Shown here: piece by piece, positions 1 to 5,146 of the stretch
Layout of the letters: each line of letters starts with the position of its first letter
How positions within the stretch are numbered: the first letter of the stretch is position 1
From: Balneolia bacterium
GTDB taxonomy: Bacteria; Bacteroidota; Rhodothermia; Balneolales; Cyclonatronaceae
NCBI GenBank assembly: GCA_003566395.1
Contig: PXDL01000113.1
Span: 1-5,146, forward strand
Direction: 5' to 3'
Length of the DNA: 5,146 nt
Made by a program: the position numbers and the translations under genes
Notes under the pieces: generated by a model
Databases searched by the model: none
What the model saw: only the letters and a program-made list of their open reading frames with translations
What the model was told of the DNA's origin: nothing

Positions 1-1128
1 AATCTCCGTCTCGCCGGGGATGAACACCACCTGCCCCGGCTTCGCCTCGGCCAGGGCCTCCAGCAGGGCGTCGAGGGTCGTCGCCGTGTAGTCCCCGCCC
101 GTCCCCGAAGCAGGGTCTAAACCGACCACCGCCGTCTTTCCGAGCGGCACACCGTCCAGCGCCTCGGGCATAAACCGGAACGGCCCCTCCGGATTCGGAA
201 CAAAACCGACGGAACCGTCCGCCCGCCACTCCAGATTGCCCCGCAAAGAAAACTCGTCAACCTCGTCCTCCGGCGGCAGCGCCGGGAACCGGGTCCGCCC
301 CGACTGGCGAAACGCCTCCTCCGACGACGACGGATACTCCGCATAAAACCGCCACGGCTCCGTCGCAAACGAACGCTTTTTTGCGTCATAGTCCTGCTGC
401 GTAATCATCTCCGACACAGACCACGGGAAAAACAGCGACACAAATTCGTTCTCGCCCCGCTCGGCATCCCGATAAAGCCGAGCAAACTGGTTGTGACCGC
501 CGCGCGCCGTCGAAAAAATAACCATTGACCCGCCCGCGTCCGTTGTCGGCATCAACGTACGCAGCGCGTCCTCCTGATACTCGGCCAGCGCAGCCTCATC
601 CCACAGAACCAGCGACGCCGTTTGACCGGCCGCCACCGTCTTGGTCGCCGGGTACGACGTAATCTGGCTCACCATACCGTCACGAAACTTGTACGCATGA
701 TGTTTCGCGGCCATCGACTCCGGCTTTGGGCCGCGCTCACGAATCGACTCGGGCAAAAACTGGTACATAAAGTCCAGCAACTCGAGCGCCTTGTCGGCCG
801 CGGTCTGGCTCCGAGACACAAACACAATGTTGGCGCCCGGCTGAAACATTAGCATCCACAGTGCGTACGCCATTGCCACCGTCGTCAAACCCAACTGACG
901 GGCCTTTAGTACGACAACATACCGGTTGTTCTGGAAAGTTTCTAAAGTTTCCCGCTGATAATCAAACAGGTCCAGCCGCACCCGGCCCTTTCCCTTGCCG
1001 AACTTTTCCCCGGCAGGCACCCACACGCAATCAGAAAAAAAACTAATCGGGTCTTGAGAGTAGTTCCTCCATCGCTGCTCGACATGCAGGGCAACCAAGC
1101 GCTTCCGGCGACGTCCACCAATGGCCAT
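1..1128 (-). CDS. terL: Phage terminase large subunit, 3' end cut by window edge
   Basis: This is the ATPase/nuclease motor that cuts concatemeric DNA and pumps it into the procapsid. The frame is open from ATG at 1128 to the left edge (376 codons, no stop), so the C-terminus is missing. The N-terminal ATPase domain shows a deviant Walker A, LKARQLGLTT at residues 74-83 (K75 precedes the loop, and the usual loop lysine is Leu81). It also shows Walker B VLWDEAA at 174-180 with catalytic Glu178, and a coupling-type MVIFSTARGG at 202-211. The nuclease domain begins with VVGLDPASG, whose Asp338 fits the first metal-binding aspartate of the RNase H-like fold. ATG1128 lies 2 bases after the small-subunit stop. 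An in-frame GTG at 1134 overlaps that stop as GTGA and has AGGCGG just upstream, so it is an alternative start. Family assignment is very secure. The exact start and the cut mechanism (pac or cos) are not determined. Confidence 0.96.
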   Translation of the reverse strand, partial: MAIGGRRRKRLVALHVEQRWRNYSQDPISFFSDCVWVPAGEKFGKGKGRVRLDLFDYQRETLETFQNNRYVVVLKARQLGLTTVAMAYALWMLMFQPGANIVFVSRSQTAADKALELLDFMYQFLPESIRERGPKPESMAAKHHAYKFRDGMVSQITSYPATKTVAAGQTASLVLWDEAALAEYQEDALRTLMPTTDAGGSMVIFSTARGGHNQFARLYRDAERGENEFVSLFFPWSVSEMITQQDYDAKKRSFATEPWRFYAEYPSSSEEAFRQSGRTRFPALPPEDEVDEFSLRGNLEWRADGSVGFVPNPEGPFRFMPEALDGVPLGKTAVVGLDPASGTGGDYTATTLDALLEALAEAKPGQVVFIPGETEI

Positions 1129-1130
1129 CG

Positions 1131-1655
1131 TCACGCGACCGCCTGCGAGGCAAGCCAGCGAGAAACGCGTTCCACGCCGACCCAACCCAAGACCTCGTCC
1201 GCCAACCTATCGTCCGAAAAGTCTTCATAATCTCTAAAATCCTGACGCTCTGCCTCAACAAACGACTTACCATAATGCTTTAGGTACAGGTCCATCGCGC
1301 CCTGATTACCGTCCATGGCCATCCGGACCAGCGTATCCTTAACCTGCAAATACTTTTGCTCGTCAGGCGTTAGGCCCGGCTCCAGCGCAGGGTCATCCGA
1401 CACCGTAACGGGCTGCTCACCACGCTTAACTGTCGAGTCCTTCGCTTCACCCACAATAATCTGTTTCTGCTGGGCAACCAACTCCAAAAAATCGTCGTCT
1501 TCTTTCCAGCGGCGCACCGTCCTCGGATGCACGCCCTTCGTTTCCGCAAACCCTTTTTCTGTTTGAGGCAGCCCAAGAGAAACCCGCAACCTTTTTGGAG
1601 TTGCGAGCCAGTATGCGAATTCGTTTTTTACATCCGTACGGGCAGGACGACCCAC
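1131..1655 (-). CDS. terS: Phage terminase small subunit
   Basis: This 174-residue protein sits directly upstream of the large subunit, the classic position of the DNA-recognition subunit that finds the packaging site and regulates the motor. Residues about 31-52 form a helix-turn-helix (EKGFAETKGVHPRTVRRW), matching the DNA-binding N-terminal domain of small terminases. The middle (about 95-130) is helical and contains DGNQGAMDLYLKHYG, a pattern common in the oligomerisation region of such proteins. The C-terminus is acidic and then ends in a short helix. The start is GTG at 1655, supported by GAGGAG six bases upstream; that site is formed by the stop codon of the preceding micro-gene. The assignment rests on the HTH, the length and the position next to TerL. 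Small terminases diverge strongly in sequence, so the exact subfamily is uncertain. Confidence 0.87.
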   Translation of the reverse strand: MGRPARTDVKNEFAYWLATPKRLRVSLGLPQTEKGFAETKGVHPRTVRRWKEDDDFLELVAQQKQIIVGEAKDSTVKRGEQPVTVSDDPALEPGLTPDEQKYLQVKDTLVRMAMDGNQGAMDLYLKHYGKSFVEAERQDFRDYEDFSDDRLADEVLGWVGVERVSRWLASQAVA

Positions 1656-1661
1656 CAGCGG

Positions 1662-1667
1662 CTCCTC
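1662..1667 (-). promoter_or_regulatory. Ribosome binding site of the terminase small subunit
   Basis: Read on the minus strand, TGAGGAG is followed by six bases (CCGCTG) and GTG. The SD is built into the TGA stop of the 19-residue gene. This decides GTG1655 as the start and suggests that translation of the two genes is coupled. Confidence 0.7.
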
Positions 1668-1725
1668 AGTACTTCGGCTTTGGCTTCGGCTTCGGCTTTG
1701 GCTTCTTTGGCTTGTACGCTCTCAT
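1666..1725 (-). CDS. 19-residue Lys-Pro repeat micro-protein
   Basis: A complete tiny ORF reads MRAYKPKKPKPKPKPKPKY and then TGA. It starts at ATG1725, exactly five bases after GGAGG, which is the best-formed ribosome binding site in the window. It fills almost the whole gap between the transglycosylase-like gene and terS, with its own SD overlapping the preceding TAG stop and its own stop overlapping the SD of terS. The product is strongly cationic (nine Lys, one Arg) with seven prolines, so it is probably extended and unfolded and able to bind nucleic acid or an acidic surface. I do not recognise a family. The SD, spacing and snug fit argue that it is translated. It could instead be mainly a leader that couples translation into terS. 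It is below the length cut-off of most gene finders. Confidence 0.7.
   Translation of the reverse strand: MRAYKPKKPKPKPKPKPKY
1672..1713 (-). repeat. Hexamer tandem repeat encoding Lys-Pro
   Basis: The plus strand shows consecutive CTTCGG/CTTTGG hexamers, with one extra CTT inserted near 1702. On the coding strand each unit is CC(G/A)AAG, giving Pro-Lys. The third base of the proline codons varies between units, which suggests selection for the peptide rather than simple recent slippage. The array lies wholly inside the 19-residue gene. Confidence 0.85.
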
Positions 1726-1730
1726 CACTG

Positions 1731-1735
1731 CCTCC
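1731..1735 (-). promoter_or_regulatory. Ribosome binding site of the Lys-Pro micro-gene
   Basis: The minus strand reads TAGGAGG, then CAGTG, then ATG. The GGAGG core is five bases from the start codon, and the TAG of the upstream gene is part of the same string. Confidence 0.75.
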
Positions 1736-2124
1736 TAGTAGGTTCCCTCGCCCATATGATGCTGCAAGGCTTCGATTGGCGTGCTGAAATTATACCCAGA
1801 CACACCGAAATTTCCAGTAGCAATATACTCTAGCCCGCGACGAATCTGCTCATCCGGGCTTGTAGCGTACAGGTCGTCCTCGCGCCACGCCCGCTCAGGA
1901 TTACCCGAATGATACCTGCCCAGCATTTGCGGAATACCCCATGCAGTACTGTTTGGCAAAGGATTGCGCGCACGATAGTCCCAGTTCGACTCGCGCTCCC
2001 ACAACTTATCCAACGCCTGAAACTCGTCAATACCCCAGCCGTAATTGTCCTGCATCATTCGCAAAGCAATCAGTTTGCTGTGCAGCGGCGTCCCGGGCTG
2101 AAGCATTTCCTCCCAGTCATCCAC
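1735..2124 (-). CDS. Lysozyme/lytic transglycosylase-like peptidoglycan hydrolase
   Basis: The product probably cleaves the glycan strands of peptidoglycan, at cell entry or at lysis. From GTG2124 it has 129 residues. WERESNW at 42-48 supplies the likely catalytic Glu45 of the SLT/lysozyme-like fold, AWGIPQ at 61-66 follows at the expected distance, and a helix with SPDEQIRRGLEYI and an EALQHHMGEGTY end complete a small single domain. The arrangement resembles actinobacterial transglycosylase-like proteins ('LWxRESxW ... YGIPQ ... QIRWGLxYI'). No cell-wall-binding domain is present. I chose GTG2124 because it overlaps the preceding gene's TGA by 8 bases, as in the junction before it. The frame is open up to 2274. 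A GTG at 2214 would add RKRLAGLILILLTLMPSYVSA, a credible signal peptide; TTG2271 and ATG2106 are further options. The fold is quite sure; the start and export are not. Confidence 0.82.
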   Translation of the reverse strand: MDDWEEMLQPGTPLHSKLIALRMMQDNYGWGIDEFQALDKLWERESNWDYRARNPLPNSTAWGIPQMLGRYHSGNPERAWREDDLYATSPDEQIRRGLEYIATGNFGVSGYNFSTPIEALQHHMGEGTY

Positions 2125-2257
2125 GGAAAATAGTCCCGGGTCGTGAAGCGCGGAGACGTACGAGGGCATTAACGTCAATAGGATTAGGATAAGGCCGGCC
2201 AGCCTTTTGCGCACGCTGCTTGGCGATTTGTTCCTCCCGCTTCGACAACTTAGGCAT
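2117..2257 (-). CDS. 46-residue basic small protein
   Basis: The ORF starts at ATG2257 and ends at TGA2117, giving a product that begins MPKLSKREEQIAKQRAQKAG and continues RPYPNPIDVNALVRL. The N-terminal half is a charged, probably helical segment rich in Lys, Arg, Glu and Gln. The 'AGRPYPN' turn resembles a motif I associate with small phage proteins, although I cannot name a family. It overlaps the 43-residue gene by 8 bases (ATGCCTAA), a typical translational-coupling overlap. The upstream SD is weak (AAAGAAAG), consistent with coupling. Its 3' two-thirds share DNA with the upward extension of the transglycosylase-like frame, so either this gene or that extension may not be expressed. No function is assigned. 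Confidence 0.6.
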   Translation of the reverse strand: MPKLSKREEQIAKQRAQKAGRPYPNPIDVNALVRLRASRPGTIFRG

Positions 2258-2381
2258 CTTTCTTTACCCAATCTTCAATGCGGTTCTTCTTTTTTGGGCT
2301 CTCGTTATTAGGTGGCTTTTTCCATTCAACTTTAACGTTTGGGCCCAAATCGTGGCTAGAGCCTCTCGACTTTTCGTTCAT
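2250..2381 (-). CDS. 43-residue lysine-rich small protein
   Basis: The ORF starts at ATG2381, which overlaps the TGA of the large upstream gene as ATGA, and ends at TAA2250. A good SD (AAGGGAG) lies four bases before the start. The product opens MNEKSRGSSHDLGPNVKVEW, continues KKPPNNESPKKKN, and ends RIEDWVKKDA. It is hydrophilic, with Lys/Pro/Asn-rich low-complexity sequence in the middle and a short amphipathic C-terminal tail. It has no hydrophobic segment, so it is not a classical holin. I do not recognise it. SD, overlap and position make translation likely. It might be a small structural or nucleic-acid-binding phage protein, but that is a guess. Confidence 0.7.
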   Translation of the reverse strand: MNEKSRGSSHDLGPNVKVEWKKPPNNESPKKKNRIEDWVKKDA

Positions 2382-5146
2382 TGCGCTCCCTTAATGCTAA
2401 CAGTAATCAGGCCGGAAGGCACTTTAACTGTTCCGCCAGTCAAATCCAACGGGTCCAAAAAGCCTACACCCTCTTCAAACCCCTTGTAAAAGCCGTCACT
2501 CGGGTCGTACTTAACGCTGAAAACATTCCCAAAATTATCGGAAACTTTGTTGGGGTAAAACGACTTAAAAACGTCTTCCGGCGTTTGCACGTTAACAACT
2601 TCCAAAGACAAATTGTTCGGCAAAACGACTTCCCACTCTCCCGGATAGGGCAAACCAAGACCGGGCTTTTCCCAATTACCAGAAACAGGCAAAGCGTCAA
2701 AGTTGCGCGGGACCCTTAACTGCCAAACGTAACCGTAAGTGATACCCGTCCAATCAAGAGAGTGTCGAGAAAAACCGTTTGCTTCCCTCGCAAGGAGGCT
2801 TACGGCAAGAAAACCGGGGTCTGTAATAGTTGCCCCGACAACAGAATCGGGGTTTGCTTCCAAAGCCCTAAAAAAGTCTTCGCCCAAAAATTTTCTCATT
2901 GAGTTTCCGTGAAGACCACGATACCCCACAAAATCTGGGTGGGTAGCATTCTTCATGCTGTCTCGAAGAATGCGAATTGCGCTGTCAGTCGTTTCCTCAA
3001 AATATTTAATTGTTTCAAGACGCGTCAAGGCCAACCGGTTGTTTGCCTGATTGCCAAAAACTTCCCACTGGTCAAGAGCATCAATAAAACTTGCGTCGTT
3101 CGACAAATCTCCCGTTCGCAAAACAGACTGAATGTTTTTGTTTCCAACGTTGTTCCAGTAAATTCCCGCCTCGTAAAGATTTTTTACGCCAAGGGGGCGC
3201 AACGAAGGCTCAACAATTGCTTCAGAAACCGAATTAACGTACCTTTGAGGTTCCCAAACGTCGTAAGAAACATTCCTCGCGCTCATTTTCATTTGCGTTT
3301 CTGCAAACGAATTAGCAATTTCGATTGCGCGAGTGTTCAACTCTTCTTCGTCAAACTTTGTGGCCTGCGTTCGGGCGTGAGCCGCCATCCTCTGCTCGCT
3401 CGATGATTTTTGCAGGGGGTTCATATCCGGAATTTCTACGCCCTTTTCGCTTACCGCGAACTTATAGGGCTTTAAAGAATCAATTCCGGGAACCGTAAGA
3501 AGTTTCCGAACCAAAGAACCCGTTAGCGACAAGCCAACTGCCCCGGTCGCCCCGGCAACCGCGCCCGCGCCAATCCCCGATGCGGCCGGCAAAAACCCCA
3601 TGCCCGCCGCCAAAACCTCGGAACCATCGTCTGCCTGCGCAGGTGCTTGAGTTCCCCCAAAAAACGCACCCAACGTGCCACCGACGGCAGCCCACGGCGT
3701 CAACATCGACAGCGTCTTCAGTGTCCGAGCAGAATTTGCGGCAAACTGGGAACGCAACCAATCGCCAAACGGACCGCGAGCATTGTTAATAATTGCCCGA
3801 GCCGTTGGCAAAAACGAAGCCTCTACAGACGGGCCGCGCTCCGCAACGACCTCGGCAACCGTCAAGCCCGTTTCCCGAACCTCATCCAACACCTTGGGCA
3901 TTACCCGGCGCTTTGGAGGTAGCACCCGCTCCCACTTGTCCCGCTTCACTACCGGCTGACCGTTCAACATCTCCCAATCATCCAACTCGCCCCGGCGAAC
4001 CCGCTCAATAAACTTTTCGCGATTGTCCGCCGCCAACCGGCGCAACCGGCGAACATTGTCTGCCCCAAACGCAGAACCCAAAGTATCAAACGCCACCGTC
4101 GCAATTTCGTCCCACGATTGCGACATCGTCGGGTCAAAAATTTCTGCCATTTCCGGCTGCGCCTTCAGCATTTGCTTCCGGCTCTCCTTAATTCCCGGTG
4201 GCAAAATAAAACTTTCGCCGATTTCTGCCTGCAAGAAAATGCGCGTCGGGAACCACCCGCGCTCCTGCTGGCCCATCGGAATCCCATCAACGCCCCGGCT
4301 TACCGCGTGCGCCAAAGCATGGAACCCAAGCATCTGCTGCGTCGGATTCCCTTGACCAAACGGGTTAACCATTTCGACAGTCTTGCCAGACGCCGTCACA
4401 AACTTTCCGAACACGTTGTGGCCGGCCGCCTGATACACCGCGTTGCGGTCAATCACCAGCGCAAACGGGTTCGTCGGGTCAATCGACGCAACGGCGTACG
4501 GGAACGTCTTGTCCGACAGGCTAATAATCCCCCGGCCCGTCAAATTCAAATCGTTAATCAGTTCAGCCGCAACCTGAGCGCCCCACGTGTTGTACCCGTC
4601 AAGAATTTCTCCGTCCTTGCCCCTCGGCGCCAGCGACGGGTACGCCTGATGAAACGCTTCAAGGTCAAACACCGCACGGCCGTTAACCTCACGAATAAAC
4701 GGCAGGGCCGGCAAAGCACGCACCGGCTCCAAAATCGGTGGAGCACCCGCAGAAAACCCGGCCATCGACCCCGCAATAAGCACCGGGTCAAACGCAATCC
4801 GTCCCGAATCATCCAACACAGAACCAGAAATAGACCGCACCAGCGCCGCCCGCTCCAAATACCACGGCGCACCGCCCCGCACTGTATCGTCCAAACCAAA
4901 CGACTGGTTCAACCGCAGCCGCTGCACCGACCGCGCAAACTCCCGCAAATCATCCTTCTTGCGGGACCGCGCCCACCGCAACGCATAAACAAACTGTTCG
5001 TCCCCCGGATTCAAAAACCTTGAGGCGACAAGGTTTGCCTGCGACAGCGGCGACTGCGGCACACCACCCAAAATTTCTCGGCCCTGCGTACGCAGATTTG
5101 CCGGCAAACGCCCCAACAGCGCCGACTCCCGCCGCGCAGCCTCCCG
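2378..5146 (-). CDS. Large multidomain phage protein with C-terminal ADP-ribosyltransferase, 5' end cut by window edge
   Basis: There are 922 visible residues, numbered here from the first complete codon at 5146. The frame stays open to the edge, so the true start is outside; the TTG at 5116 is just an internal leucine. Residues 1-180 are unrecognised. Residues about 205-355 resemble a zincin peptidase: a strand pair (GIISLSD, FALVIDR), then HALAH at 276-280 where HExxH is expected, then WDEIATVAFD at 345-354 where the third ligand helix would lie. Because Glu is replaced by Ala277, catalysis is unlikely. Residues 475-550 are Gly/Ala-rich and hydrophobic, with two membrane-like stretches. Residues about 650-860 are a mono-ADP-ribosyltransferase of the R-S-E class: Arg743 in GYRGLHG, Ser783 in DPGFLAVS, and E837-W-E839 in PGEWEVVLP. 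It probably modifies a host protein using NAD+. Its size and place before the lysis and packaging genes suggest a virion or ejected protein, by analogy with polyvalent proteins. ART is well supported, the zincin moderately, the virion role inferred. Confidence 0.85.
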   Translation of the reverse strand, partial: REAARRESALLGRLPANLRTQGREILGGVPQSPLSQANLVASRFLNPGDEQFVYALRWARSRKKDDLREFARSVQRLRLNQSFGLDDTVRGGAPWYLERAALVRSISGSVLDDSGRIAFDPVLIAGSMAGFSAGAPPILEPVRALPALPFIREVNGRAVFDLEAFHQAYPSLAPRGKDGEILDGYNTWGAQVAAELINDLNLTGRGIISLSDKTFPYAVASIDPTNPFALVIDRNAVYQAAGHNVFGKFVTASGKTVEMVNPFGQGNPTQQMLGFHALAHAVSRGVDGIPMGQQERGWFPTRIFLQAEIGESFILPPGIKESRKQMLKAQPEMAEIFDPTMSQSWDEIATVAFDTLGSAFGADNVRRLRRLAADNREKFIERVRRGELDDWEMLNGQPVVKRDKWERVLPPKRRVMPKVLDEVRETGLTVAEVVAERGPSVEASFLPTARAIINNARGPFGDWLRSQFAANSARTLKTLSMLTPWAAVGGTLGAFFGGTQAPAQADDGSEVLAAGMGFLPAASGIGAGAVAGATGAVGLSLTGSLVRKLLTVPGIDSLKPYKFAVSEKGVEIPDMNPLQKSSSEQRMAAHARTQATKFDEEELNTRAIEIANSFAETQMKMSARNVSYDVWEPQRYVNSVSEAIVEPSLRPLGVKNLYEAGIYWNNVGNKNIQSVLRTGDLSNDASFIDALDQWEVFGNQANNRLALTRLETIKYFEETTDSAIRILRDSMKNATHPDFVGYRGLHGNSMRKFLGEDFFRALEANPDSVVGATITDPGFLAVSLLAREANGFSRHSLDWTGITYGYVWQLRVPRNFDALPVSGNWEKPGLGLPYPGEWEVVLPNNLSLEVVNVQTPEDVFKSFYPNKVSDNFGNVFSVKYDPSDGFYKGFEEGVGFLDPLDLTGGTVKVPSGLITVSIKGAQ
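2386..2392 (-). promoter_or_regulatory. Ribosome binding site of the 43-residue gene
   Basis: The minus strand reads AAGGGAG, then CGCA, then ATG. The site is inside the last codons of the large ADP-ribosyltransferase gene and supports re-initiation at the ATGA junction. Confidence 0.6.

Noticed and set aside
117..389. Minus-strand Arg-rich frame inside terL
   Set aside because: It is a frame shadow of terL; the terL frame holds the nuclease-domain start in the same DNA.
1043..1273. Minus-strand open frame across the terS-terL junction
   Set aside because: It overlaps the ends of two well-supported genes in another frame, with low-quality composition and no SD.
1666..1737. Possible terminator or promoter between the enzyme gene and terS
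   Set aside because: No stem-loop with a T-run and no -35/-10 pair is convincing; the space is filled by a micro-gene with its own SD.
2269..2271. TTG as start of the transglycosylase-like gene
   Set aside because: No SD is evident, and it would lie inside the 43-residue gene and cover nearly all of the 46-residue gene; GTG2124 or GTG2214 are better.
2909..3406. Plus-strand open frame of 165 codons
   Set aside because: It is antisense to the ART-bearing module, shows no motif and no clear SD, while the minus-strand frame carries recognisable ART residues.
3480..3761. Minus-strand Gly/Cys/Trp-rich frame inside the large gene
   Set aside because: It is an out-of-frame reading of the GC-rich hydrophobic segment.
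4118..5023. Long plus-strand open frame of 301 codons
   Set aside because: It lies antisense to the large gene, and its product is dominated by Arg, Asn, Gln and Pro with no recognisable domain. It results from the third-position bias of the real minus-strand gene.
5114..5116. TTG as start of the large gene
   Set aside because: The frame continues with ordinary codons up to the window edge and no SD precedes this TTG, so the gene is more likely cut by the window.

Overview
The window is part of a tailed-phage (Caudoviricetes) genome or prophage. Every gene I can support lies on the minus strand in one tightly packed late-type transcription unit. Evidence for a phage is a terminase pair in the order small then large subunit, a peptidoglycan-cleaving enzyme just before it, several tiny basic genes, and a very large multidomain protein that looks like a virion (ejected) protein. 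Base composition is about 55-65% GC over most of the window. The peptidoglycan enzyme has the 'RESNW ... AWGIPQ' signature I associate with actinobacterial transglycosylase-like proteins, so a high-GC Gram-positive host is possible, but this is a weak inference. I cannot name a species.

Layout in transcription order, right to left. (1) 5146-2378: a large gene whose start lies beyond the right edge, 922 visible codons. It carries a degenerate zincin-like (HALAH) segment, a Gly/Ala-rich hydrophobic segment, and a C-terminal ADP-ribosyltransferase domain with an apparently intact R-S-ExE triad. (2) 2381-2250: a 43-residue Lys-rich protein, joined to the large gene by an ATGA overlap. (3) 2257-2117: a 46-residue basic protein, overlapping its predecessor by 8 bases. 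(4) 2124-1735: a lysozyme/lytic-transglycosylase-like enzyme whose reading frame extends upstream through the small gene and there encodes a signal-peptide-like stretch. (5) 1725-1666: a 19-residue Lys-Pro repeat micro-gene with an excellent ribosome binding site. (6) 1655-1131: terminase small subunit. (7) 1128-1: terminase large subunit, with the ATPase centre complete and the nuclease domain cut by the left edge.

Together the genes read as a packaging and host-entry/lysis block. The terminase pair would load DNA into the capsid, and the transglycosylase-like enzyme would open the cell wall at entry or at lysis. The large ADP-ribosyltransferase protein fits the 'polyvalent protein' idea: a virion-carried protein delivered with the DNA that modifies host targets. 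The order large internal-type protein, small genes, lysis enzyme, TerS, TerL recalls the end of T7-like late regions, but I see no sequence proof of that relationship.

The most interesting signals are the toxin-type ART fused to a zincin-like fold that has lost its catalytic glutamate, a sharp GC drop at about 3.5 kb that coincides with the boundary of the ART-bearing part of the gene, the Lys-Pro micro-gene, and the two-frame overlap at the start of the transglycosylase gene. No tRNA, CRISPR array, insertion sequence or convincing terminator was seen, and there is no non-coding stretch longer than about 10 bases.
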